Positions 7,887-16,955 of a stretch of 64,000 nucleotides of DNA are shown here, piece after piece. The stretch covers positions 1 through 64,000 of the forward strand of contig CAWHUM010000005.1 of the NCBI GenBank assembly GCA_963832445.1, written 5' to 3'. The position numbers were made by a program, and so were the translations under genes. This stretch comes from AWTP1-13 sp963832445. Lineage in GTDB: Bacteria > Pseudomonadota > Alphaproteobacteria > Rhizobiales > Hyphomicrobiaceae. Within the stretch, counting starts at the first letter, position 1. The number at the start of each line of letters is the position of its first letter. The notes beneath the pieces were generated by a model. The model did not search any database and was not told the DNA's origin. It was given only the letters and a program-made list of their open reading frames with translations.

Positions 7887-9368
7887 GTGGCCCAAATGAG
7901 CGCGACGCCCAAGGTCAGACTTGCACGGGTCGAGTGCTTCGAGCGCGATTTCAGGCTGCGCCTGCCCTTCCGGTTCGGAGTGATAACCGTAACCGAGGGC
8001 ACGCAAGCCGTCGTGCGCGCCACCGTCGCCCTGGAGGACGGGCGCACCGCGACCGGGGTAGCTGCGGAGAGCCTCGCCGCCAAGTGGTTCGACAAGAGCC
8101 CAGCCTTCAGCGATGCCCAGAATGTCGATCAGCTGCGCCAGGCCATGCGGCTTGCCATCGACCTCTACGAGCAGCAGCCATGGAGCACGCCGTTCAGCCT
8201 TTTTGCCAGCACCTATGCCGACCAGCTGGCGCGCGGCGCCGCGCTGGGGCTGGTGCCGCTTGTCGCCTGCTATGGGCCGGCTCTGCTCGACCGCGCTATC
8301 CTCGATGCCGTGGGGCGTGCGACGGGATTGTCCTTCGCCGACCTGATCTCCGGCAACGTGGCCGGCATCGAGGCCCCAGCCGAGTTGACGCCCGATCTCG
8401 CTGGCTACGACGTTTCGCGCTTCCTGAGCGGCCTGCGCCCTGGTCGCGCGATCAACGTGCGCCACACGGTCGGCCTCATCGACCCGATCGTGGCTGGGGA
8501 CCAGGCGGCAGAGGATCGGGTTGGCGATGGCCTGCCCGAGACCCTTGAGGAGGTCGTGCGCTACTATCGCACCCGCTACTACAAGCTGAAGGTTGCCGGC
8601 GACGTGAAGGCGGATCTCGACCGCCTCGCTCGGATTGCCGCCGTGCTCGACCGTGATGCGGGTGCCTATCGAGCCACCTTGGACGGCAATGAGCAGTATG
8701 ACGATGCCGAAGGCATCGCCGAGCTGTGGCGCCGGATGCGGGAGACGCCCGCGCTCGAGCGTCTGGTCGCGGCCACGCTGTTCGTCGAGCAGCCCATCAA
8801 ACGGGCGCAGGCGCTTGCCGTTCCCGTCGACGCCCTGGCCCGGCACAAGCCGGTGATCATCGACGAGTCCGATGGTGAGCTCGGCTCGTTTCCGCGTGCG
8901 CTGGACCTCGGCTACAGCGGCGTGTCGAGCAAGAACTGCAAGGGGCTCTATAAGTCCATTCTCAATGCCGCGCGCGTCGCCAAGCGCAATGCCGAGGGCG
9001 GCGCGCCCAAGTGCTTCATGTCGGCTGAAGACCTCACCACCCTGGCCGGCGTCAGCGTGCAGCAGGACCTGGCGCTAGTGTCGCTGCTGGGCCTCACGCA
9101 CGTCGAGCGCAACGGTCATCACTTCATCGACGGCATGTCGTTCGCGCCCGAGCGCGAGCAGGCCGCCTTCGCCCAAGCGCATCCCGACCTGTACGGCCGC
9201 TCGACCGGCCCGGCGCGGTTGCGGATCGACAACGGCGAGCTTGCACTGGGCTCCCTCACCCGCCCGGGCTTTGCCGTCGCGGCCGACATGGAATTCGCCG
9301 CCATGCGGCCGATGCCGGCGCCGCCAGGCACGCGCCTCGTCCCGGCCTTCCCCGAGAAGGCCGCATGA
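7887..9368 (+). CDS. enolase-superfamily (mandelate racemase/muconate lactonizing-like) enzyme
   Basis: About 490 residues with the two-domain enolase-superfamily layout: N-terminal capping region, then a barrel with the KxK pair in YYKLKVAG, metal ligands in LDGNEQYDD, Glu in LFVEQPIKR, Asp/Glu in IIDESDGELGSF and Lys in GVSSKNCKG. Such enzymes abstract a proton alpha to a carboxylate, mostly as sugar-acid dehydratases or racemases. GTG at 7887 and ATG at 7896 are both possible starts. It heads a four-gene cluster whose next gene overlaps by four bases (ATGA) and is divergent from tctC, so it probably dehydrates or racemises the imported acid. Confidence 0.85.
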   Translation: MAQMSATPKVRLARVECFERDFRLRLPFRFGVITVTEGTQAVVRATVALEDGRTATGVAAESLAAKWFDKSPAFSDAQNVDQLRQAMRLAIDLYEQQPWSTPFSLFASTYADQLARGAALGLVPLVACYGPALLDRAILDAVGRATGLSFADLISGNVAGIEAPAELTPDLAGYDVSRFLSGLRPGRAINVRHTVGLIDPIVAGDQAAEDRVGDGLPETLEEVVRYYRTRYYKLKVAGDVKADLDRLARIAAVLDRDAGAYRATLDGNEQYDDAEGIAELWRRMRETPALERLVAATLFVEQPIKRAQALAVPVDALARHKPVIIDESDGELGSFPRALDLGYSGVSSKNCKGLYKSILNAARVAKRNAEGGAPKCFMSAEDLTTLAGVSVQQDLALVSLLGLTHVERNGHHFIDGMSFAPEREQAAFAQAHPDLYGRSTGPARLRIDNGELALGSLTRPGFAVAADMEFAAMRPMPAPPGTRLVPAFPEKAA

Positions 9369-10399
9369 GCGCGCCCGCCTTGCCCGACAGGTTCGAGGAC
9401 GTTGCCGCGCTCGAGCACTTCATGACCGAGCCGACAGCGGAGCTGGTCGCCGACCTGTCGGCGCTGCCCGGCGACATCATCGTTCTCGGCGTTGCCGGCA
9501 AGATGGGGCCGACGCTTGCGCGGCTCGCCAAACGGGCCGCGCCGCACAAGCGCATCGTGGGCGTGGCACGCTTCTCCGATGCCTCCGTCCGTGCCGCGCT
9601 CGAGAGGGCGGCCGTCGAGACCATCGCCTGCGACTTGCTCGATCGGCGGGCGGTGGAAGCGCTGCCCAAGCTCGCCAACGTCGTCTACATGGCGGCCATG
9701 AAGTTTGGCGCGTCGGACAATCCGGCCCTGACCTGGGCCATGAACGTGCATGCGCCGACCATCGTGGCCGAGGCGTTCCCGGCCTCACGCATCGTCGCGT
9801 TCTCCACCGGCTGCGTCTATCCGTTTGTCCCCATCGCCGAAGGCGGTGCGACGGAAGCGACGCCGGCCATACCGCCGCCCGGCGACTATGCGGCCTCTTG
9901 CGTCGGCCGCGAGCGCATGTTCGAGCATTTCTCCATTCGTCTCGGCACGCCGGGCCGCATCGTCCGCCTCAACTACGCAATCGACATGCGCTACGGCGTC
10001 CTGCACGACATCGCCACCAAGGTGCGCGATGGCCAGCCCATCGACCTTGCCATGGGCCATGTCAACGTCATCTGGCAGGGCGATGCCAACGCCGTGGCGC
10101 TGCGCTGTCTTGGTCGCACCACCACGCCGACGACACCGATCAACGTCACCGGCAGCCAGATCATCAGCGTCCGTTGGCTGGCGGAGGAGTTTGGCCGGCG
10201 CCTTGGCCGCGCCCCGAAGTTGACCGGAGCCGAGGCACCCCTTGGCTGGCTGAGCAACCCCGCGCGCATGGTCGCGGAGTTCGGGCAGCCGCGCGTGCCC
10301 CTCGATCGCATGATCGGCTGGACCGCCGACTGGCTGTCGCGCGGCATGGCCAGTCTCGGCAAGCCGACCCACTATGAGGTCCGCGATGGCCGCTTCTGA
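9365..10399 (+). CDS. NAD-dependent epimerase/dehydratase family protein
   Basis: This 344-residue short-chain-type Rossmann protein has the nucleotide-binding loop IIVLGVAGKMGPTLA near residue 40, the strand NVVYMAAMKF, and the Ser in IVAFSTGCVYPF. The usual Tyr-xxx-Lys reads DYAASCVGRERM, so the Tyr is present but Cys stands where the catalytic Lys is expected. The remainder (VRLNYAIDMRYGVL) fits extended SDR epimerases. It overlaps both neighbours (ATGA start, 14-26 base overlap at the end), so it is co-translated with the dehydratase and GNAT genes. The role is probably sugar or sugar-acid oxidoreduction or epimerisation; the Lys-to-Cys change makes the chemistry uncertain. Confidence 0.8.
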   Translation: MSAPALPDRFEDVAALEHFMTEPTAELVADLSALPGDIIVLGVAGKMGPTLARLAKRAAPHKRIVGVARFSDASVRAALERAAVETIACDLLDRRAVEALPKLANVVYMAAMKFGASDNPALTWAMNVHAPTIVAEAFPASRIVAFSTGCVYPFVPIAEGGATEATPAIPPPGDYAASCVGRERMFEHFSIRLGTPGRIVRLNYAIDMRYGVLHDIATKVRDGQPIDLAMGHVNVIWQGDANAVALRCLGRTTTPTTPINVTGSQIISVRWLAEEFGRRLGRAPKLTGAEAPLGWLSNPARMVAEFGQPRVPLDRMIGWTADWLSRGMASLGKPTHYEVRDGRF

Positions 10400-11264
10400 C
10401 GGGGCCGCCGCACTCGAGATCAGTGAGCTCGAGCCTCGCCACGCCGAGGAGGTGGCACCGCTGTCGGCCGAGGCCGGTTGGAACCAGACCGCCGAGGACT
10501 GGCGGCTGATGCTCGAGCAGGGTCGCGCCTTCGGCATCAGGGCCGCCTCCGGGCAGTGGATCGCGACGTCGCTGGTGTTGCCGCTCGGGCCCGCCATTGC
10601 GTGGATCAGCATGGTGCTGGTGACGGAGCCAGCCCGGCGCCAAGGCCTGGGCACGCGCCTGCTCAACCGCTGCCTGGCGGACATCGAGCACAGCGGTGCC
10701 GCAGCTGGCCTCGACGCCACGGAGTTCGGGCGCCCGGTCTACAAGCTGCTGGGATTTGCCGACGTCTATCCTCTATCGCGCTGGCGCCTGGAGCCGGGTG
10801 GGCGCCGCCCGATCGATCCGCCAGAAGGCGCTCGCGTGCGGCCGGCGACGACTCTGGACCTGCCGCGGATCATCGACTGCGACCAGGCAGGCTCCGGCTT
10901 CGCCAGGGCCGCCATCCTCGAGCACCTGCAAGCGCGGCAGCCTGCGCTCGCCCATGTCGCCGAGCGGTCAGACGGCCGGCTCGTGGGCTTTGTCCTGGGC
11001 CGCCAGGGCCGCTCCGCCATGCACGTCGGCCCAGTCGTTGCCGACGACGAAGCTGTGGGTCTGGCGCTGCTCGGCACCGCCGTCGGTCGGATTCAGGAAC
11101 GGGTCATTGTGGACGTGCCCGACCAGCACCTCCTCGTCCGCCAGTGGCTTATGGCAGAGGGCGGCTCGGCGCCGCGCACCTTCACGCGTATGCTGCGCGG
11201 CGACTACCCGCCCGTGTACGATGCGACCCGCGTATTTGCGCTCGCCGGACCCGAGCTTGCCTGA
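10386..11264 (+). CDS. GNAT-family N-acetyltransferase (tandem GNAT folds)
   Basis: About 292 residues. The first half carries the acetyl-CoA loop MVLVTEPARRQGLGTRLLNR (the R/Q-x-x-G-x-G/A pattern) and a substrate strand VYKLLGFADVYPL. The second half, from VRPATTLDLPRIIDCDQAGS, looks like a second, degenerate GNAT domain. ATG 10386 follows a GAGG site; another ATG lies at 10374. It overlaps the end of the epimerase gene and is followed after 12 bases by a DapA-family gene. The acetyl acceptor is unknown, and the function within a carbohydrate operon may be modification of an intermediate. Confidence 0.8.
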   Translation: MAASDGAAALEISELEPRHAEEVAPLSAEAGWNQTAEDWRLMLEQGRAFGIRAASGQWIATSLVLPLGPAIAWISMVLVTEPARRQGLGTRLLNRCLADIEHSGAAAGLDATEFGRPVYKLLGFADVYPLSRWRLEPGGRRPIDPPEGARVRPATTLDLPRIIDCDQAGSGFARAAILEHLQARQPALAHVAERSDGRLVGFVLGRQGRSAMHVGPVVADDEAVGLALLGTAVGRIQERVIVDVPDQHLLVRQWLMAEGGSAPRTFTRMLRGDYPPVYDATRVFALAGPELA

Positions 11265-11276
11265 AAGGTACGCTGC

Positions 11277-12344
11277 ATGCGCGCCAGCCACTGGACCGAC
11301 ATTCCGCCGGCCGTGCTCGCAACGCTGCGCGAAGGCTGCGTCCTGCCCGCGCATCCCCTCGCACTCGATGAGCACCGCCGCTTCGACCAGGAGTCGCAGC
11401 GCGCGCTTTCGCGCTACTACATCGATGCCGGCGCCGGCGGCTTGGCCGTCGGCGTACACGCGACGCAATTCCAGATTCGGGAAGCCGGCCTCTATCGCTC
11501 CGTGCTGGAGCTGGCCGCCGAGACGGCCGCAAGCTGGGGCGTCGGCCGTCCCCTGATGATGATCGCCGGCGTGATCGGCAACACCCAGCAAGCCGTCGCC
11601 GAGGCCCGCACCGCGCGCGCCTTGGGCTATCACGCAGCCCTGCTCGGCCTGAGCGCCATGGGCAAGGCCGGCGAGGATGAGATCATCGAGCATTGCACTG
11701 CGGTTGCCCGCGAACTTCCGTTGGTCGGCTTCTACCTGCAGACCGCCGTCGGCGGCATCCGGCTGTCGCGGGCGTTCTGGTCGCGCTTTGCCGCCATCGA
11801 CAACGTGATCGCCATCAAGGTCGCTCCATTCAACCGCTACCAGACGCTCGACGTCGCCTTCGGCGTGGCGGCAGCCGGCGCGCAGGATCGCATCACGCTC
11901 TACACTGGCAACGACGATCACATCGTCGCTGACCTGGCGACGCCTTTGCGCGTGCGGGGCGAGAGGGGCGAGGTGACCTTGCGTTTCAGGGGAGGGTTGC
12001 TCGGGCACTGGAGCGTCTGGACACAGACCGCGGTCAGGTTGCTCGAGAGCATACACGCATGCATTGGCAGCGGAGCGGTGCCCGACGGCATCCTCGCGCT
12101 CGACAGCATGGTGACCGACTGCAACGGCGTCATCTTCGATGTCGCCCATGACTTTGCCGGCTGCATCCCGGGCTGTCATGAGATACTGCGCCGCCAAGGA
12201 CTGATGCGAACCTCACACTGTTTGAACCCTCTCGAAGTCTTGAACCCCGGCCAAGCTGCGGGCATCGACCGACTCTATGCCGTCTACCCCGAATTCAACG
12301 ACGATGCATTCGTCGCTCAGAACCTGGAGCGCTGGCGCTCCTAG
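11277..12344 (+). CDS. dihydrodipicolinate synthase (DapA) family aldolase/lyase
   Basis: A 355-residue Schiff-base TIM barrel, longer than the roughly 290-300 of true DapA. The Lys expected to form the Schiff base is in NVIAIKVAPFNRYQT and the Tyr is in LVGFYLQTAVGG; GAGGLAVGVHATQF matches the phosphate/carboxylate-binding loop region. An AAAGG site lies just before ATG 11277. It closes the enolase-epimerase-GNAT operon. In such settings DapA paralogues split or dehydrate keto-sugar acids rather than make lysine, so a catabolic aldolase role is inferred. Confidence 0.85.
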   Translation: MRASHWTDIPPAVLATLREGCVLPAHPLALDEHRRFDQESQRALSRYYIDAGAGGLAVGVHATQFQIREAGLYRSVLELAAETAASWGVGRPLMMIAGVIGNTQQAVAEARTARALGYHAALLGLSAMGKAGEDEIIEHCTAVARELPLVGFYLQTAVGGIRLSRAFWSRFAAIDNVIAIKVAPFNRYQTLDVAFGVAAAGAQDRITLYTGNDDHIVADLATPLRVRGERGEVTLRFRGGLLGHWSVWTQTAVRLLESIHACIGSGAVPDGILALDSMVTDCNGVIFDVAHDFAGCIPGCHEILRRQGLMRTSHCLNPLEVLNPGQAAGIDRLYAVYPEFNDDAFVAQNLERWRS

Positions 12345-12502
12345 CCCCTCGCAGGAGCGCTCCTAATAGTTGGAGGTCGGACCCGCCTCGCGTTGCCACG
12401 GCCAGCCCCTTCCATCTCGAGCACCAGGGTCCAACTGAGGAACGGCTATCGTCTCCATACCCGAGCGATGCTGGCGTTGCAGCGTCTGGCACCGCTGCGG
12501 GC

Positions 12503-12949
12503 CTACGAGCCACTGTCCATCGTGTTTGGGCCGCTCGGCGGAGCGCCCGGCAAAGCTCTGAGCTCCTCCGTGAGGACTGCGATCTCTGCCTTGAGCCGGT
12601 CCATGATCGGCTGCAGGCTGTCGGCAAGGTTGCCAATACGTCTTGCTTGCTCTTCTTGAAGGTCCGTGCCGGGCGAAGCCAACGGCCCGATCTCGCCAAG
12701 CATCACTACTGCCTTGCGCTCGTCTTCGGTTAATTCCTGAAAGGTGCCCAGCGACAGATATGCGCCTTGTAGAAAGCTGCGCGTGTCCGGGGTTTCTATG
12801 GCCTTGATGCAGTGCTGCAGCACGAACTTGATGATTTCTCTAGGATGGGCAAGCTCCGCCGCATCGCGGATCACGCCGGTGCCGGGTTCACCCAGCGTTG
12901 CAAGATACTTCTCCAGGACACTGCGGGCGTCATACTGAGTTGCACTCAT
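12503..12949 (-). CDS. hypothetical protein, 148 residues
   Basis: It reads MSATQYDARSVLEKYLATLG and continues as an acidic, mainly helical protein (IIKFVLQHCIKAIETPDT, ELTEDERKAVVMLGEIG) with a Pro-rich tail. Composition and length are those of a real soluble protein, and helices with heptad-like Leu/Ile near residues 105-130 suggest a coiled coil. No family was recognised. It is alone on the minus strand between the catabolic cluster and the porin. Confidence 0.6.
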   Translation of the reverse strand: MSATQYDARSVLEKYLATLGEPGTGVIRDAAELAHPREIIKFVLQHCIKAIETPDTRSFLQGAYLSLGTFQELTEDERKAVVMLGEIGPLASPGTDLQEEQARRIGNLADSLQPIMDRLKAEIAVLTEELRALPGAPPSGPNTMDSGS

Positions 12950-13439
12950 TAAGCTGCTCCACCATCATCCCAATTGTCCACGACCTCGTGGCGAACTCGG
13001 CTACCCCCTCGAAACCACTGACGAGGCCACGGTAGGCGCGGCCAGCCAGAGCGGAAAAGACCACGATGCGTCGCGATCCGAGCCGGAAGAAGGCACAAGT
13101 CTCACCGTTTTGTGGCCGGGTTGCAGGCGAATGCGCGCCACCACCAGCAGTCCCAATCGCGTCCCGGCATCTCGATGGTCCGGCTCGCCGACGAGCGCTC
13201 ATGTGTGCAGCAGAGCGTGACACTCGCACGCAACGCTACCCATGCTGGGCTGTGCATAACGGCGCCTGCTCGCTCAAGTTGCTCTGTGGCCGTCCGGCAA
13301 TATTGCGCCCACTGATCGAACGGCGCGGGACAGGTGCTGGTTGCCTAGTCTCCTTGTCGGTGCAAGCATGAACTGTGCAGCGTTCATTTCTTGATTAGAT
13401 CCGGACACGACGGGTCAAACAAGTGTCGGGGACTTTGGT
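12950..13439. other. gap before the porin gene, no firm gene
   Basis: About 490 bases. A minus-strand frame (12930-13229) exists but is Arg/Ala rich and overlaps the start of the 148-residue gene, and I could not support it. The last 60 bases before 13440 should hold the porin promoter; no unmistakable operator was seen. Confidence 0.4.
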
Positions 13440-14741
13440 ATGCGTAGGACGCTTGCGTGCGCCGTCGGCGTTGCTGTTGCCGTTGCGCAGATGGCCTCGA
13501 GTTCATCTCCGGCATGGGCGAGCGGGGATGGCTTGCGCTGCTGCGACGACCTCGAGAACGTGATGATGCGGCTCACACCCGGAGCCGCTGGCGCAGACAA
13601 CGGCGGCACCACCTTGCGGTTCTACGGCCAAGTAAACCGTGCGCTCTTGTTCTGGGACGATGGCAAGGACTCCAAGACCTATGCCGTCGACAACGACACA
13701 TCCTCCACGCGCCTGGGCGTCATCGGCAAGTTCAAGCCGCAGGGTGAACTGGTGGCAGGCTATCGCGTCGAGATCGATTTGCGGGCCACCTCGTCATCGG
13801 AGGTCTCGAACGGAGATCCCTGGGGGGAACTGCGCGACGGAGCGATCCGATTGCGGCATGCCCACGTATTTCTGGAGAACGGGATGGGTCGCCTGACAGC
13901 CGGTCAGCAATCGCCGGCAACGGACGATGTCACCCTCATCAACCTTGGCAGCCGCATGAACGATGCCGCGCTGCACTACAACAACAACTTCGGCATTTGG
14001 CTGAACATAGGCAGCGGCTTCATCACTGATCTGAAATGGGGGCAGATTGCGCACAACGTCGACTCCCTGCGTGGCCTTTTCGTCCGCTACGACACACCGC
14101 TCGTCAACGGCGTCATTCTTTCTGCCGCAGCGGGCGAGGACGGCATTTGGGACGTCGCTGCCCGTTACTACGCAGACTGGGCTCCTTTCCGCTTTGCCGG
14201 GGGCATCGGCTACTTGGACAACCCAGAGCAGGGGTTTCGCGACCTGAGAGGCTCGGCCTCGCTGATGCATGATCCCAGTGGCCTGTACGCGTCGCTAGCC
14301 GGCGGTCTGCGCGACGACGATATCTCTGTGCTGAGCAAAAGCGGTCAGGCCTACTTTCACTATGTCCAGTTCGGTGTCAGCAAGCAGTGGCTGTCATATG
14401 GCAAGACGACGCTGTATGCCGACTACGGCTTCTACAAGAACTTCAATGTTGGCCATCTCCTCCGGGCCGATCTGGTCAACCCCGGGCAATTCGCGATCTG
14501 GGGCACGCTAGCCGAAACGGAGGTACAGCGCTGGGGGTTCGGAGCCGAGCAGTCCTTCGATAAGATGGGTCTGATGCTCTATGCGCAGGCGCATCACTAT
14601 CAGGCACGGGTCGTCGGCTTCCCCTGCGACACCGTTCCTGCGCCATCTCCGGCAGCATGCGGTGGCGACCCCAGCAATCTCGCGGTTCTGCCGACCAAGC
14701 CATGGTCAGGGCTCGTAGCCGGGGCAGTCATTCGCTTTTAG
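13440..14741 (+). CDS. outer-membrane porin-like protein
   Basis: This 433-residue protein has a signal peptide (MRRTLACAVGVAVAVAQMAS, cut near SPAWA-SG). A beta-rich body of alternating polar and aromatic residues follows (LRFYGQVNRALLFWDDGKD, RLGVIGKFKPQGELVAGYRV), and it ends in VAGAVIRF, a C-terminal Phe in the pattern recognised by the outer-membrane assembly machinery. This fits trimeric-porin-like 16-strand barrels of alphaproteobacteria (Porin_4 type). It should provide general diffusion of small solutes. It is monocistronic, with its own upstream gap. Confidence 0.8.
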   Translation: MRRTLACAVGVAVAVAQMASSSSPAWASGDGLRCCDDLENVMMRLTPGAAGADNGGTTLRFYGQVNRALLFWDDGKDSKTYAVDNDTSSTRLGVIGKFKPQGELVAGYRVEIDLRATSSSEVSNGDPWGELRDGAIRLRHAHVFLENGMGRLTAGQQSPATDDVTLINLGSRMNDAALHYNNNFGIWLNIGSGFITDLKWGQIAHNVDSLRGLFVRYDTPLVNGVILSAAAGEDGIWDVAARYYADWAPFRFAGGIGYLDNPEQGFRDLRGSASLMHDPSGLYASLAGGLRDDDISVLSKSGQAYFHYVQFGVSKQWLSYGKTTLYADYGFYKNFNVGHLLRADLVNPGQFAIWGTLAETEVQRWGFGAEQSFDKMGLMLYAQAHHYQARVVGFPCDTVPAPSPAACGGDPSNLAVLPTKPWSGLVAGAVIRF

Positions 14742-14870
14742 GAAAGGCCACTCTGGCGTGAGCGGTGGCAACGTTTCGGATATGATGGTGCTTGAGGGCG
14801 GGAATTCATCTCTGAGGAGCAACCTGGACCTCGCCAGCGGGGGCGCGGTCAAACCGGCAATCTCGGCCCG

Positions 14871-16805
14871 ATGCCCGACGCGTCACATGTAGAGAAGCTT
14901 CGCGCAGGTGCTCGCGCGTGGAATGCGTGGCGCAGCCAGCATCCCGACATCGCGCCCGACCTGAACGATCTCGACCTGCCGGTTGGCTGCAGGCAATTCG
15001 GGCACATGCAGGGCGGCCCTGTGGACTTGAGCCAGGCCGAGCTCTGCCGCGCCGCGCTGGAGCATGCCACGCTGATCGAGGCTGATCTTGCAGCCGCCAT
15101 GCTCATCGAGGCCGACCTCTCGCATGCGCGCTTGCGACAGGCCGACCTGCGCGGCGCGGACCTGACCAACGCCACCCTCGATCACGCCGACCTTGGCGAT
15201 GCCCAGCTGGTGGGAGCCTCACTGCATGGCGCGCGCCTGCACCACGCCCGCAACCTGACGCAAGCCCAGATCAACGCCGCGCATGGAGACCGCGCCACGA
15301 CCTTGCCTGCGCAGCTCGCATTTCCCGAGCATTGGCTGAAGGACGAGGAAGGGAGAAACTCGCAGCTCGAAAAGCGCGTCGGCGCGGCGGCCGGTTCGAT
15401 CGACGACCCCTGGTCTCGGCTCGGCGTCAGCCGCAAGGCTTCGCTGCGCGAAATTCGCGCCGCCTACGTACGGCTGGTGAAGGAGCTGCATCCCGACGCC
15501 CACGCGCACAATCCAGCCGCCGTCGATCGGCTCAAGGAGATCAACCGCGCCTACCAGGACCTCAAAGATCTGGCGAGGCGATCGGCATCGCGCCCGCCCA
15601 AGACTGGCTTCCGCCGCCCGAGCGCGGTGTTTGTCGGCGGTTTCCTGGCATCGACCGCGCTCGTCTGGGTAGTCTTCGCCGCCCTCTTCTACGCGGGATT
15701 CTTCGCGCCAACTTCAGGTACCCCCGTAGCAGTCAACTCGCAGACGACGGATGCGCCGGGGCCGGTCGTCGACCCCTCCGCGCTTGCGGCAGCCGACGAT
15801 GCCGCCTGGGCCGAAGCGGAGCGCCAAGGTACGAGCGTATCTCTGCATCGCTATCTCGGGCGCTTTTCGACCGGGCGGCACGCCTCGATGGCCACCGACA
15901 AGCTGGCGATCGTGGTGATGTCCGAAGCGACCTTGAGCAAGACCCCGGATTGGCAGCACAGGGCCGCGCTCACCGAAGCGAGGACGACGCTTTCGCGCTA
16001 CCTCGATGTGTACCCAGACGGTCAGCTTGCTTCTGAGGTGCGCGCGAGGCTGGTGGCGATCAACTCTGCCGAGGCAGCCATCCTCGCAGACGACGCAGCC
16101 TGGGCCGCGGCGCAGCGCGTCGGCACGAAGGTGGCGTTGCTCCAGTACCTCGAAGCGCATCCCAAAGGCGTCAACCAAGGAGCGGCCCGCGAGACCCTGG
16201 ACGCCATCGCAGCGCTGGAAGCCAGGCTGCGCGCGGACGATGCGGCCTGGACCGTGGCAAGGCAGGCCGGCACACGTGAGGCGCTGCGCTCGTATCTCGA
16301 TGCCTATCCCCACGGCGCCAAGGCGGGGGAGGCACGCCAGCTCGTCGCGGGGATCGATACCGCCGAAGCCAGGCGGCGCGCAGACGATGTGGCTTGGGCC
16401 GTGGCAAAGCAGGCCGGCACGTCGGAGGCCTTGCGCCTCTATCTCGACGCCCATCCCGACGGCGGGAATGTCGCCAGCGCCCTGCAGGTATTGGCGTCGC
16501 TGGCCGCTGCGGAAGACGAGTTGAGCCGCGACGAAGCTGATTGGTCGCAGGCCCAGCAGCAGAACACTCGAACCGCACTTTCAGCCTATCTGGCGGCCCA
16601 TCCCAACGGTCGCCATGTCGAGACCGCCCGTGCGCGCATCGCCGGTCTGGACGCGCGCGAGGCAAGAACGCAGCTGCCGGGCAGCGTCAAAGCCGCCAAG
16701 CAGGCGCCACCCGGTTCTGGTCTCGGCAAGACCGATGCACCCGCCAATGTGCGCTGGCCGTCCGCCGACGAGCCTTTCGTCGGCGCCGACGGACGCATTC
16801 GCTAA
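14871..16805 (+). CDS. pentapeptide-repeat / J-domain membrane protein with six C-terminal repeats
   Basis: A 644-residue composite. Residues about 50-115 are pentapeptide repeats (A-D/N-L-x-x: LIEADLSHARLRQADLRGAD). Residues about 169-212 form a J-domain with the HPD tripeptide at 187-189 (VRLVKELHPDAHAHN), so it could recruit Hsp70/DnaK. Residues 231-256 form one membrane segment (VFVGGFLASTALVWVVFAAL). After that come six repeats of about 45 residues, most opening ADDAAWAxAxxxGTxxAL and continuing YLxAHPxG, from about 308 to 600. The topology puts the J-domain in the cytoplasm and the repeats in the periplasm. Similar repeats occur in exported proteins of this lineage. The domain combination is unusual and no function can be assigned. 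Confidence 0.8.
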   Translation: MPDASHVEKLRAGARAWNAWRSQHPDIAPDLNDLDLPVGCRQFGHMQGGPVDLSQAELCRAALEHATLIEADLAAAMLIEADLSHARLRQADLRGADLTNATLDHADLGDAQLVGASLHGARLHHARNLTQAQINAAHGDRATTLPAQLAFPEHWLKDEEGRNSQLEKRVGAAAGSIDDPWSRLGVSRKASLREIRAAYVRLVKELHPDAHAHNPAAVDRLKEINRAYQDLKDLARRSASRPPKTGFRRPSAVFVGGFLASTALVWVVFAALFYAGFFAPTSGTPVAVNSQTTDAPGPVVDPSALAAADDAAWAEAERQGTSVSLHRYLGRFSTGRHASMATDKLAIVVMSEATLSKTPDWQHRAALTEARTTLSRYLDVYPDGQLASEVRARLVAINSAEAAILADDAAWAAAQRVGTKVALLQYLEAHPKGVNQGAARETLDAIAALEARLRADDAAWTVARQAGTREALRSYLDAYPHGAKAGEARQLVAGIDTAEARRRADDVAWAVAKQAGTSEALRLYLDAHPDGGNVASALQVLASLAAAEDELSRDEADWSQAQQQNTRTALSAYLAAHPNGRHVETARARIAGLDAREARTQLPGSVKAAKQAPPGSGLGKTDAPANVRWPSADEPFVGADGRIR

Positions 16806-16955
16806 GCCATACACCCGGGCGCGTCGCAACTACATACGCACGGTAGCCGCGACATGTTGGTTGCGGGGTGGCAGCCGCTCGAACGGCCCTACAGGGCCCG
16901 GATACTGCCCGAATTCCGGGAAGACACGCGGGACAAGCCCGAGTGCATGCATGCC

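Noticed and set aside
6650..8548. A 632-codon open frame on the plus strand
   Set aside because: It covers tctC antisense and the start of the enolase-superfamily gene in another frame; no recognisable protein texture.
12352..12363. Perfect 12-base palindrome AGGAGCGCTCCT after the DapA-family gene
   Set aside because: Too short and without a T run to call a terminator; may be chance in GC-rich sequence.
12930..13229. Minus-strand frame of 99 codons upstream of the 148-residue gene
   Set aside because: Arg/Ala rich, no ribosome site, overlaps the next gene start; not enough support to call.
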